Of a stretch of 25,602 nt of DNA, positions 1 to 7,844 are shown one piece after another. Under the pieces are notes generated by a model. It was not told where the DNA came from. It was given only the letters and a program-made list of their open reading frames with translations, and did no database searches. Origin of the DNA: a virus; the IMG/VR virus record IMGVR_UViG_3300046009_001930, positions 1 to 25,602 of that record, one strand, 5' to 3'. Positions within the stretch are counted from its first letter, which is position 1; each line of letters opens with the position of its first letter. Position numbers and translations under genes: made by a program.

Positions 1-65
1 AGGAGACCAGTCCCATCCCATCGTGCGTGGTCGCGAAATTCGAGATTTTTTGAAACGGAGATTTT
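1..65. other. Left window edge, no gene assigned
   Basis: These bases lie before the first clear start codon. Short open stretches run in from the left edge in more than one frame, so the tail of an upstream gene may be present, but none is long enough to recognise. The segment looks richer in G and C than what follows. An ACGGAG Shine-Dalgarno sequence at about 55-60 serves the next gene. Confidence 0.4.
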
Positions 66-707
66 GTGGAATTAAACGTAAAAACTTTTTTAATTGCTGA
101 TCTTGAACTTGACCAAGAGAACGTGAGAAAACACTCACCTAAAAACCTTGAATCCATTAAAGCCTCCCTAAGAAAGTTCGGACAAGTAAAGCCTATAGTG
201 CTCCACCGACAAAAAGTCGTAGCCGGTAACGGAACTTTGCGCGCCGCAAAAGATCTTGGCTGGAATCAAATCGACGCTGTCTCTCTTCCCGAAGATTGGG
301 ATTATCAAAAAGTAAAAGCCTATGCGATCGCCGATAACCGAACTGCCGAACTTGCAGATTGGGATATTGAACTTCTATCTTCTCAACTTGAAGAACTAAA
401 AGAATATGGTTTCGATTTAGAGGACACAGGGTTCGATGATTTCTCTTTAAATAACATGGTGCGTGTTTCTGAATCAAAAGAAAAAGGATCTACTGATCCT
501 TATAAAGAGTGGATTGGTATGCCCGATTTTGAATCGGAAGATAAGAACGCCGCATTTAGAGTTGTCGTTAGATTTAAAAGTGAGGTAGATGCCGATGACT
601 TTTTTAAAATAATTGATCGACCTAAAAAGTCTGCTTTATGGTGGCCGGAAGATGATGGTTTTGTAGGATCAACTGTTAAAGAACAATACATTAATGTAGA
701 GGAATAA
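66..707 (+). CDS. ParB-like nuclease-fold protein
   Basis: 213-residue protein starting at GTG, chosen because ACGGAG lies five bases upstream. Residues 10-70 carry the ParB/Srx fold: NVRKHSPKNLESI, then GQVKPIVL, then the nucleotide-pocket motif VVAGNGTLRAA (51-61), close to the usual GxGxxR. Residues 145-213 form a second module (WIGMPDF at 149-155 and SALWWPE further on) of a type I associate with phage ParB proteins next to terminases and glycosyltransferases. It overlaps the next gene by one base (TAATG), implying coupled translation. Phage ParB-like proteins of this kind are not partition proteins; they are usually found in DNA-modification or packaging neighbourhoods and may bind or nick DNA. 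The ParB fold is secure; the exact role is inference. Confidence 0.8.
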   Translation: MELNVKTFLIADLELDQENVRKHSPKNLESIKASLRKFGQVKPIVLHRQKVVAGNGTLRAAKDLGWNQIDAVSLPEDWDYQKVKAYAIADNRTAELADWDIELLSSQLEELKEYGFDLEDTGFDDFSLNNMVRVSESKEKGSTDPYKEWIGMPDFESEDKNAAFRVVVRFKSEVDADDFFKIIDRPKKSALWWPEDDGFVGSTVKEQYINVEE

Positions 708-1588
708 TGGTTAATCCAAGATTCCCTATTTATATTCCGTCTAAGAGTCGAGCCGATACGGCAACCACTCCTAGATTTTTAGATTCTATTAATGTTCCTT
801 ACAGGTTAGTTATAGAAGAACAACAATACGATTCTTATGCACAATTCTTTCCTAAAGAAAAACTTTTAATCCTAGATCCTATTTACCAAAAAGATTATGA
901 CACTTTTGATGATTTAGAAGATTTAAAATCTAAAGGTCCAGGACCAGCACGAAACTTTATTTGGGATCACTCTATAAAAGAGGGTCACGATTGGCATTGG
1001 GTTATGGATGACAACATAACTTTATTTGCTCGCTTTCATCAAAACCAGAGAATCCCTGTAGGTGACGGAACTTGTTTTTACGCTATGGAAGATTTTGTTT
1101 TACGTTACGAAAATATTGGTATGGCTGGACCCGACTATTGGATGTTCACTCCGTCAAGATCTAAACTTCCTCCTTATCTAATTAACACTCGCATTTATTC
1201 TTGTAACTTGATCCGAAACGATTTACCTTATAGGTGGCGTGGAAGATACAACGAGGACACAGATTTAAGTTTGCGTATGTTAAAAGATGGTTGGGCAACT
1301 GTACAATTTTATGCTTTCTTGCAATATAAATTAACAACTCAAACTTTAAAGGGTGGTAATACTGAAGCGTTCTACGCCGAAGAGGGAACTTTACCTAAAT
1401 CTAAAATGCTTGTAAAAATGCACCCCGATGTAACTAAACTTGTTTGGAAGTTCGGGAGATGGCATCACTATGTTGATTACAAGCCTTTTAAAAATTTAGG
1501 GCTAATTCGTAAAAAGAATTTCGTTCTTCCAACTGATAATGTTTATAAGATGAAAAAGGTTTCAAGACCTAAGAACGCAAAGAGTTAA
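707..1588 (+). CDS. TET-associated-type glycosyltransferase (TAGT-like)
   Basis: 293-residue GT-A-like glycosyltransferase. The start IPSKSRA (10-16) matches the opening strand and loop of the TET-associated glycosyltransferase family. A metal/nucleotide site is suggested by WHWVMDDN (96-103), and RYNEDTDLSLRML (180-192) resembles the acidic catalytic loop of GT-A enzymes. Family members act on hydroxymethylated pyrimidines in phage DNA made by TET/JBP oxygenases, adding sugars that block host nucleases. The gene is coupled to the ParB-like gene and followed two bases later by the small terminase, a setting known for this family. No TET/JBP, hydroxymethylase or methylase is in the window, so the modified base must come from genes outside it. 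Family assignment is fairly sure from memory of the motifs; the substrate is not shown. Confidence 0.72.
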   Translation: MVNPRFPIYIPSKSRADTATTPRFLDSINVPYRLVIEEQQYDSYAQFFPKEKLLILDPIYQKDYDTFDDLEDLKSKGPGPARNFIWDHSIKEGHDWHWVMDDNITLFARFHQNQRIPVGDGTCFYAMEDFVLRYENIGMAGPDYWMFTPSRSKLPPYLINTRIYSCNLIRNDLPYRWRGRYNEDTDLSLRMLKDGWATVQFYAFLQYKLTTQTLKGGNTEAFYAEEGTLPKSKMLVKMHPDVTKLVWKFGRWHHYVDYKPFKNLGLIRKKNFVLPTDNVYKMKKVSRPKNAKS

Positions 1589-1590
1589 AT

Positions 1591-2040
1591 ATGGCACCGA
1601 GAGGTAGACCACCTAAACCTGTAGAGCAGAAACGTTTAATCGGTAATCCAGGAAAAAGACCTTTACCGGAAACTTCTAATCTTATTCTTCTTCCGGCTGT
1701 TAATGAAATACCTAAACCTAGTAGAAAACTTTTTCAATATGGGCAGGAACTTTGGGATCGTGTATGGACAATGGGTCATACTTGGATAAGTTATTCCACC
1801 GATCTTGATCTTCTTCTAATAGTTTGCGAGCAGTTAGATGAACGCGCTAAACTTAGAACCCTTGTTTGGAATAGTGGTCGTAACGATGAAAGAAAAGCGT
1901 TAAGGCAATTAGAAAAACAAATTGTAGAAAACCTGAGTTTATTAGGGTTCACTCCTACCGATCGCAGTAGACTTGGGATCGCTGAAGTTAAAAAACTATC
2001 TAAACTAGAGGCGTTGCGTGCAAAATACCAAGAAGATTAA
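1591..2040 (+). CDS. terS: Terminase small subunit, P27 family
   Basis: 149 residues. The N-terminal basic segment GRPPKPVEQKRLIGNPGKRP is the hallmark of P27-type small terminases, which recognise phage DNA and hand it to the large subunit. The middle (about 45-140) is helical, and the end (FTPTDRSRLGIAE, then a Lys-rich helix) is also typical of the family. It starts two bases after the upstream stop and overlaps the large terminase by 23 bases in another frame. Length and position fit the family well. Confidence 0.9.
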   Translation: MAPRGRPPKPVEQKRLIGNPGKRPLPETSNLILLPAVNEIPKPSRKLFQYGQELWDRVWTMGHTWISYSTDLDLLLIVCEQLDERAKLRTLVWNSGRNDERKALRQLEKQIVENLSLLGFTPTDRSRLGIAEVKKLSKLEALRAKYQED

Positions 2041-3541
2041 AGGTTTCCCTCCAGCGTGGCTTTCCGAAGTTGCTAAGAAAAATTTAAACGCCGGTAAAGG
2101 TGAGCAGATAAGTGATTTCGTAAATACATTTTGTATTCAAACTAAAGACACAGTTGCAGGTCGAGCCGGAAACAAAATCGTATTGCGTGATTGGCAAAAA
2201 GAACTTTTAAATCATATTTTTGCTATAGAAAAAGATAAATTAAAACATAGAACTGCCCTTGTAGGCATGGCTCGAAAAAATGGAAAATCGGCTTTATCTT
2301 CCGGTATTGCTTTATGGGGTTTATTCATGGGAGAGAACGGAGGCGAAGTTTATTCTTGCGCCGCAGATAAAGATCAAGCGCGAATTGTTTTCGGTGATGC
2401 AAAAAAGATGATCGAAGCCGAACCAGATTTATTTAATCAAGTGAAACTTTATAGAGATGCAATAGAAGTTCCGGCAACCGGATCAATCTATAGAGCGCTT
2501 TCTTCTGAAGCATTTACTAAAGAGGGTTTAAGTCCATCGTTAGTTATTTATGACGAACTACATGCCGCACCTAATCGAGAACTTTTCGATGTTATGCAAC
2601 TTGGTATGGCCGCAAGAAAATCACCAATGCTTTTAGCAATAACAACAGCAGGAGTAAAAGCCGACAACTCCGGTCAAGATTCGATTGCTTATAACCTTTA
2701 TCAGTACGGACAAAAAGTTATTAGAGGAGAAGTAGAAGATCCAACATTTTTTATGGCATGGTGGGAAGCCGAAGCAGAAGCCGATCACCATTTAACTGAA
2801 ACGTGGATAAAAGCAAATCCAGGGTTCGGTGATTTAAACGATCCGGCAGATTTTGAATCAATGGTTAAAAAAACTCCCGAATCAGAATTCAGAACTAAGA
2901 GATGTAATCAATGGGTTTCAAGTCAGCAAGCGTGGCTTCCTAACGGCGCTTGGGATCAGTTAGCCGAAAAGAAAATGGTTACCTCAGAAACGGAAATAGT
3001 TTTAGGCTTCGATGGTTCTTTCTCCGGTGATGCTTCAGTAATTATGGGAGTTACTTTAGAAGAAACTCCTCACATATTTGTAGTTAAAGCGTGGGAAAAA
3101 CAACCGGAAGATTTAGACAATTGGCGCGTAGACACCTTAGATGTTGAAAATACAATTCTAGAATTTTGTGGAAAACATAAAGTCAGGGAAGTTGCTTGCG
3201 ATCCTTTCAGGTGGCAAAGATCTATGCAAGTTTTACAAGAAGCAGGAATTCCTATAGTCGAGTGGCCATCAACTTCTGCTGCACGCATGATTCCGGCGTG
3301 TGCAAAGTTTTATGATGCAGTTGTAAATAAACGAATAACTCACGACGGAAACCCTTTACTAACTCGCCATATTTCAAACGCAGTTGTTAAAACCGATCGA
3401 CTAGGACCAAGAATCGTAAAAGAACACAGAGGGTCACCACGCAAGATAGATGCCGCAGTTGCGAGTATCATTGCATTAGATAGAGCAACTGTTTCGAGAA
3501 ACGATGAAAATGTTTCTCTTCCTGCTTTTTATGTGGTTTAG
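2018..3541 (+). CDS. terL: Terminase large subunit
   Basis: 507-residue packaging motor and nuclease. The GTG start at 2018 is used because GAGG at 2007-2010 is well spaced; it lies inside terS. The ATPase half has a Walker A-type loop GMARKNGKS (83-91) and Walker B LVIYDE (175-180), followed by the coupling motif ITTAG (208-212). The RNase H-like nuclease half has GFDGSFSGD with Asp332, VACDPFRW with Asp395, and KIDAAVA with Asp478, giving three metal-binding acids. HISNAVVK (451-458) is typical of Terminase_1 proteins. The protein threads DNA into the prohead and cuts it; which end type it makes cannot be read from this alone. No truncation is seen. Confidence 0.95.
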   Translation: MQNTKKIKGFPPAWLSEVAKKNLNAGKGEQISDFVNTFCIQTKDTVAGRAGNKIVLRDWQKELLNHIFAIEKDKLKHRTALVGMARKNGKSALSSGIALWGLFMGENGGEVYSCAADKDQARIVFGDAKKMIEAEPDLFNQVKLYRDAIEVPATGSIYRALSSEAFTKEGLSPSLVIYDELHAAPNRELFDVMQLGMAARKSPMLLAITTAGVKADNSGQDSIAYNLYQYGQKVIRGEVEDPTFFMAWWEAEAEADHHLTETWIKANPGFGDLNDPADFESMVKKTPESEFRTKRCNQWVSSQQAWLPNGAWDQLAEKKMVTSETEIVLGFDGSFSGDASVIMGVTLEETPHIFVVKAWEKQPEDLDNWRVDTLDVENTILEFCGKHKVREVACDPFRWQRSMQVLQEAGIPIVEWPSTSAARMIPACAKFYDAVVNKRITHDGNPLLTRHISNAVVKTDRLGPRIVKEHRGSPRKIDAAVASIIALDRATVSRNDENVSLPAFYVV

Positions 3542-3548
3542 GAGTTAG

Positions 3549-3683
3549 ATGGCAATAATTTTACAAATCGTAGGTGCAACAATTTTAACAATCGGGGTCG
3601 GGACAATTTCGATTCCTGCTGGCATAATATTAAGTGGTGTTAGTTTAATTTTATTCGGCTTGGCTTATGAGAGACGTGGTTAA
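3549..3683 (+). CDS. Small membrane protein between terminase and portal
   Basis: 44-residue ORF (starts MAIILQIVGA, ends YERRG). GGAG at 3541-3544 lies five bases before the ATG. The protein is almost entirely hydrophobic and Gly-rich through residues 3-40, enough for one long or two short membrane segments, with a charged ERR tail. Its stop overlaps the portal start as TAATG, so it looks coupled to the portal. Small hydrophobic proteins occur at this place in other actinophages; the role is unknown to me. Confidence 0.7.
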   Translation: MAIILQIVGATILTIGVGTISIPAGIILSGVSLILFGLAYERRG

Positions 3684-5038
3684 TGTTAGGTAACTTATTC
3701 AGTAAAACAGAACAACGTTCTATAAGTTTTCAATCAATCTGGGGATCAGGCGACACGTTGGCCATGACCACAGTTGCCGGAACAAACATAGATGAAAACA
3801 CGGCCATGCAAATTACGGCTTTTTATTCTTGCGTACTTTTAATTTCTGACACGATTTCAACTCTTCCGATGGATGCCTTTGTTAGAAGAGACGGAACTCG
3901 TGTTCCTTATCGTCCACGCCCAGAGTGGGTTATGCAACCAGATGTAGAACTTGCCCGATCAGAACATTATCAACAACTTCTTGTTTCTCTTCTCCTTGAT
4001 GGAAACGCTTTTGTAAGAATCTTTAGAGATAACCGAGGAGATGTAATTAACTTAGTTGTTCTTGATCCTTTAAAAGTTGAAGTAACAAGAAATCCTGTAA
4101 CAAGAGAAATTGCGTATCGTTACGAAAACGAAAGAGATAATTTAATTTCAAAAGACGAAATGTTGCATCTTACTGAATTAAGGAAACCTGGAGATGCTAG
4201 AGGACTTTCAAGAGTTACAGAATTAAAACAAAATCTAGGATTATCTAGCGCACTTCAAGAATTCGCCGCAAGATTTTTCGGATCAGGCGCGAACCTTGGT
4301 GGTTTAATCGAACACCCTGCACAATTAACTCGTGAACAATCTAAAGATCTAGCCGATTCTTTTAGAGGACTTCATAAAGGATTAAGAAAATCACATAAAG
4401 TCGGTGTTCTTTCCGGAGGCGCTAAGTTCACAAAAACAGAAGCCGCACCAGACGAAGCACAAATGCTTGAATCTAGAAGATTAGCAATCGAAGAAGTAGC
4501 AAGAATATTTAGAGTTCCACCTCACATGATTGGAATAACTACCCCTGGAGCGATGTCTTACGCATCAGTGGAACAAAACAATATTAACTTTGTTACACAC
4601 ACGTTAAGACCTTACATAACAAAGATAGAAGAATTTTATTCAAGACTTCTTCCTAACGATGCGTTCCTAAGAATAAACGTCGATGGTTTATTGCGTGGCG
4701 ATTTTGCTACACGCATGCAAGGTTATTCAATCGGTTCACAAGCAGGATTCCTTTCAATAAATGACATTAGAAGATTCGAAGATTTAACTCCGGTAGATTC
4801 CGGAGATGTTTACAGAGTGCCATTAGCAAACGTAAATCTTGCCGCAGCAGATTTAGTAGAAACCGATAAAAAAGTTGCTATGGCACAAAAACTTGTAATC
4901 TCCGGTTTCGATCCTACGGAAACTTTAAAGGCTCTAAATCTTCCAGCAATTATGCACACCGGAGTTCCATCTACACAACTTCAACCGGTTGCACAAATTG
5001 ATCCTAATGCGCCTACAAGTGTTTATAAGGTAGATTAA
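3683..5038 (+). CDS. Portal protein, HK97 family
   Basis: 451 residues, normal for the HK97-type portal (Phage_portal family). Signs are AMQITAFYSCVLLISDTIS near the N-terminus, LLLDGNAFVRIFRD in the first third, ARFFGSGANLGGLIEH in the middle, and RRLAIEEVARIFRVPPHMIG followed by SYASVEQNNINFV in the crown/wing part. The portal is the dodecameric ring at one head vertex through which the terminase pumps DNA and to which the connectors bind. It is coupled upstream to the small membrane protein and abuts the next gene directly (stop at 5036-5038, ATG at 5039). Confidence 0.95.
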   Translation: MLGNLFSKTEQRSISFQSIWGSGDTLAMTTVAGTNIDENTAMQITAFYSCVLLISDTISTLPMDAFVRRDGTRVPYRPRPEWVMQPDVELARSEHYQQLLVSLLLDGNAFVRIFRDNRGDVINLVVLDPLKVEVTRNPVTREIAYRYENERDNLISKDEMLHLTELRKPGDARGLSRVTELKQNLGLSSALQEFAARFFGSGANLGGLIEHPAQLTREQSKDLADSFRGLHKGLRKSHKVGVLSGGAKFTKTEAAPDEAQMLESRRLAIEEVARIFRVPPHMIGITTPGAMSYASVEQNNINFVTHTLRPYITKIEEFYSRLLPNDAFLRINVDGLLRGDFATRMQGYSIGSQAGFLSINDIRRFEDLTPVDSGDVYRVPLANVNLAAADLVETDKKVAMAQKLVISGFDPTETLKALNLPAIMHTGVPSTQLQPVAQIDPNAPTSVYKVD

Positions 5039-5305
5039 ATGAGTTTATTTTCAGGACAAACTTCAGTAGGAACTGCCGCAACTCTAATCGATGGGATCGC
5101 TTACAATAATCCTGTTTTATTACATATTCACAATAACGATAATACGGATGCTGTTTATATTGGTGGACCAGACGTAACAACTTCTAATGGTTTAAAGTTA
5201 GTAAAAGAAGAGTCTTTAGAAATAACTTTGCATCAAGCAAATACAATTTATTGTGTATCTACCAAATCAGGACATACTGTTTCGTGGATTGCGCAGAAAC
5301 TCTAA
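5039..5305 (+). CDS. Small beta-rich structural-type protein
   Basis: 88 residues, starting directly after the portal stop. The sequence is rich in beta-forming residues with a pattern (HIHNNDNTDAVYIGG, ESLEITL, YCVSTKSGHTVSWIAQ) that I associate with small head-decoration or fibre modules of actinophages, where such a domain occurs alone or at protein ends. No catalytic motif is visible. The stop overlaps the next start as TAATG. Position between portal and protease suggests a head protein. The role is inference. Confidence 0.6.
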   Translation: MSLFSGQTSVGTAATLIDGIAYNNPVLLHIHNNDNTDAVYIGGPDVTTSNGLKLVKEESLEITLHQANTIYCVSTKSGHTVSWIAQKL

Positions 5306-7539
5306 TGCCATATTTTATAACAGATGAATCAGCAGATTGCTCAGGATGGGCAACTATTAAAGATGACGGCGAAGTTATCGGTTGTCATCAAACTAAACAA
5401 GATGCAATAGATCAGATGGTTGCCGTCTCTATTTCTGAGGATATTGAACCTGGTGGCGAAAGATTAAAATACAATAAATTAAAAAAAATAAAGTATCGTG
5501 TTTTGCCTGACAATTACAGACCATCTTTAAGTGAAGATGTTCCAGAGGGTCGCGCGTGTGGTAATTGTATTTTTTACAAAGAAGATGATGTTAAAGAATT
5601 TGCTAATGGTGAACTTCGTGCTTGGTGTGAAAAATGGGACGATTATGTTAATGGTGCATTTTATTGTAATGCTTGGCAGATGGATGAGGAATCACGCGCA
5701 CCTGCACCAAAGAAAGATCAGATTACAGGAAGCGATGAGAATAAACCCGATAGCGCTAAAGGTGCTGGAGGCAACATAGATTTTGATGCAGCCACAGAAA
5801 CTTCTTTAAGAAATAAAGTAAAAGATCATAATGACAAAATGTCGGAACTTGGAAAACCTGATTACACTCGTGCAACATTAGGTCAATTAAAAGCAGTTTA
5901 TAGAAGAGGTGCTGGTGCTTTTTCGGTTTCTCATCGTCCTGGTATGACAAGAGGGCAGTGGGCTATGGCTCGCGTTAATGCTTATTTATATTTACTCAGA
6001 AACGGCAGACCTGAGAATAAAAATTATGTAAACGACAACGATCTTCTTCCAAAAGGGCATCCTAAATCTTCTAGAAATGTTAACATTACAAATGAATCAA
6101 ACAATAGAGCGTTACCTGAAGAGTTAAACGTTGGCGATTATGCTATGTGGTTTAATGGCAATAATCTTTTACAAGGTGAAATTGTTGAAATACAATTCGA
6201 TGGTGAACTAAGAGTTCCGAATAGTGATGTAATTCTTTTAGGGACACCTTTTAATCCTGCTGCATTAATTCAAGTTTATGAAGAGATCGGTAATGTTTGG
6301 AAAGATACTAATGTTTTTGTTGGTGTTAGTTTTGATCAATTAAGAAAAGCCGAAGATTTAGATTTAGAAGAAGATGTAAAAGAAGATATGGAAGAAGAAT
6401 TTTCAGAAGAAGAAGAAGATATGCGCGCAATTAATCAAGAACCTCCAGCCTACATGCGTGCTGCAGCAAGAAGAGGATTAGAACTTAATGCCGATGGTAA
6501 AGGTGGAGATGGATTAACTGAAAAAACTATTAGAGAAGCAAGACTTATGGCCGATGGTCAAGTTTCAGACGATAAGTGGATTCGTATTGCCGCATGGATA
6601 GCAAGACACATGCCTGATTTAGATGCACCACAAAATAATGATCCTAACGATTCAGGTTATCCTGGAGCCGGACTTGTTGCACATTTACTTTGGGGATCAG
6701 GACCAAGCAAACGTGCCGCACAAAGAACTATGGAATATGCGCAAGGAGTTGTAGAAAGAATTAGAAGAGAAGAAGAGCAAGCGCGTTGGGCTAGTGTAAA
6801 TGTACAATTAAGAGAAAAGAAAGAAGAAAAAATGCCAAGTACAGTTGAACGTCGTATTAATGATGTAACTTTTGAAATTCGCCAAGGCGAAGTTGATGCA
6901 AACAAAATGACTTTCACCGGTTACGCCGCAGTTTTTAATTCACCAAGTGAACCTTTACCTTTCACCGAATTTATTATGCCTGGGGCTTTTAAGCGTTCTC
7001 TTAAATCGCGTAACGAAGTAAAACTATTTATGAATCACAACATGGATATTGTTTTAGGTTCAACAAGAGCAAAGACTTTAAGATTAACCGAAGATTCTAA
7101 AGGTTTATTAGCAGAAGCCGTTTTGCCTGATACAACAGCCGGTCGTGATCTTTCAGTTCTAATGCAACGTGGTGATGTTAATTCAATGTCTTTTGGTTTC
7201 TCAGTACCAGCAAAAGGCGATAGATGGACAAATGAGGGCATGACTCGTGAACTTCATCAAATAAGATTGCATGAAGTTTCAATAGTTACCGGATTTCCAG
7301 CCTATGAAGCAACAACGGCATCAGTAAGATCTATAGATGCTCTTGCAACTCGTACCGGCATGAGTGCTGATGTTTTAGCCGATGCTTTAACAAGATTAGA
7401 AGCCGGCGAAAACCTTTCCTTAGATCACGCTTCAACCATTAACGAAGCCGTTGCTAAATTGAAAGAATCAGTTCCTAACGAAGCCGAACTTGTAGCGATA
7501 AAACAAAAACAACTCGATCTAATGTTAAAGGCGATCTAA
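5305..7539 (+). CDS. Prohead protease with long multidomain N-terminal extension
   Basis: 744 residues from the ATG at 5305, preferred over an ATG at 5251 because it couples to the previous stop (TAATG). Residues 1-50 hold a small module (CSGWATIKDDGEVIGCH). Residues 85-121 have four Cys (85, 88, 108, 121) that could bind metal or an Fe-S cluster. Residues 160-255 hold AGAFSVSHRPGM and DNDLLPKGHP. An acidic linker (350-373) leads to a second helical module (378-490, AAARRGLELN, GAGLVAHLLWGS). The protease (about 512-744) is of the HK97/U35 type, with His578 in FMNHNMDIVLGS and Ser627/Ser629 in NSMSFGF. It would cleave the capsid scaffolding segment. Typical U35 proteases are about 200-250 residues. 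An in-frame ATG at 6832 would give a 235-residue stand-alone protease, but its upstream sequence is a purine run rather than a clear ribosome site. Confidence 0.88.
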   Translation: MPYFITDESADCSGWATIKDDGEVIGCHQTKQDAIDQMVAVSISEDIEPGGERLKYNKLKKIKYRVLPDNYRPSLSEDVPEGRACGNCIFYKEDDVKEFANGELRAWCEKWDDYVNGAFYCNAWQMDEESRAPAPKKDQITGSDENKPDSAKGAGGNIDFDAATETSLRNKVKDHNDKMSELGKPDYTRATLGQLKAVYRRGAGAFSVSHRPGMTRGQWAMARVNAYLYLLRNGRPENKNYVNDNDLLPKGHPKSSRNVNITNESNNRALPEELNVGDYAMWFNGNNLLQGEIVEIQFDGELRVPNSDVILLGTPFNPAALIQVYEEIGNVWKDTNVFVGVSFDQLRKAEDLDLEEDVKEDMEEEFSEEEEDMRAINQEPPAYMRAAARRGLELNADGKGGDGLTEKTIREARLMADGQVSDDKWIRIAAWIARHMPDLDAPQNNDPNDSGYPGAGLVAHLLWGSGPSKRAAQRTMEYAQGVVERIRREEEQARWASVNVQLREKKEEKMPSTVERRINDVTFEIRQGEVDANKMTFTGYAAVFNSPSEPLPFTEFIMPGAFKRSLKSRNEVKLFMNHNMDIVLGSTRAKTLRLTEDSKGLLAEAVLPDTTAGRDLSVLMQRGDVNSMSFGFSVPAKGDRWTNEGMTRELHQIRLHEVSIVTGFPAYEATTASVRSIDALATRTGMSADVLADALTRLEAGENLSLDHASTINEAVAKLKESVPNEAELVAIKQKQLDLMLKAI

Positions 7540-7715
7540 TGAATAAAGAAGAAGTTAAACAAGCAATTCTTAAAGTTGCAGGTTATCCAGAATCAGGTGC
7601 GATTGCTGAAATGGCTGAAGCGATGGCCGAAGAAATTTGTGGAACTAAAAAAGAAACTAAAAAATTTGATCCTGTAACCGAAACAAGAATTATCGGAGTT
7701 CAAGAAACCCGATAA
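7539..7715 (+). CDS. Small conserved-type protein before the capsid gene
   Basis: 58 residues, starts MNKEEVKQAI and ends GVQETR. It is coupled to the protease by TAATG. An N-terminal helical segment (AGYPESGAIAEMAEAMAEEI, 14-33) is followed by a Lys/Thr-rich stretch and the ending VTETRIIGVQETR. Small proteins ending in an ETR-like motif occur between protease and capsid in other actinophages as I recall. No function is known to me; a scaffold or capsid partner is possible. Confidence 0.6.
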   Translation: MNKEEVKQAILKVAGYPESGAIAEMAEAMAEEICGTKKETKKFDPVTETRIIGVQETR

Positions 7716-7736
7716 GATTTGTGCAATAATAAATCT

Positions 7737-7819
7737 AACAGGTTTGCGTGTAGCCACCAACCTTGTTACTTTACTGCTTGTGAGTGAGCCTCCAGCAGGT
7801 TATCCAATCAAGTAGTAAA
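7737..7819 (+). promoter_or_regulatory. Structured leader upstream of major capsid gene
   Basis: Two adjacent inverted repeats fill the only sizeable gap in the head operon. Hairpin 1 pairs AACAGGTT (7737-7744) with AACCTTGTT (7759-7767), one bulged base. Hairpin 2 pairs TTTACTGCTTG (7770-7780) with CAAGTAGTAAA (7809-7819), 11 pairs with one G-U, around a 28-base loop that contains a small CCT/AGG hairpin. They end 25 bases before the capsid ATG, and the Shine-Dalgarno AAGGAAAA follows. No T-run follows either hairpin, so they are not terminators. A cis-acting RNA controlling capsid translation or mRNA stability is the inference. Confidence 0.55.
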
Positions 7820-7844
7820 ACCATTTCAAAAAAAAAGGAAAACA

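Noticed and set aside
1-65. Possible cos site at the left edge
   Set aside because: Terminase genes are near and base composition shifts, but no matching end sequence or symmetry could be supported.
5251-5304. Earlier ATG for the fused protease
   Set aside because: It lies inside the previous gene with no ribosome site, while ATG 5305 is coupled by TAATG and gives a recognisable N-terminal module.
7716-7736. Promoter before the capsid gene (AATAAT)
   Set aside because: No plausible -35 lies at the right distance, so it was not listed as a promoter.
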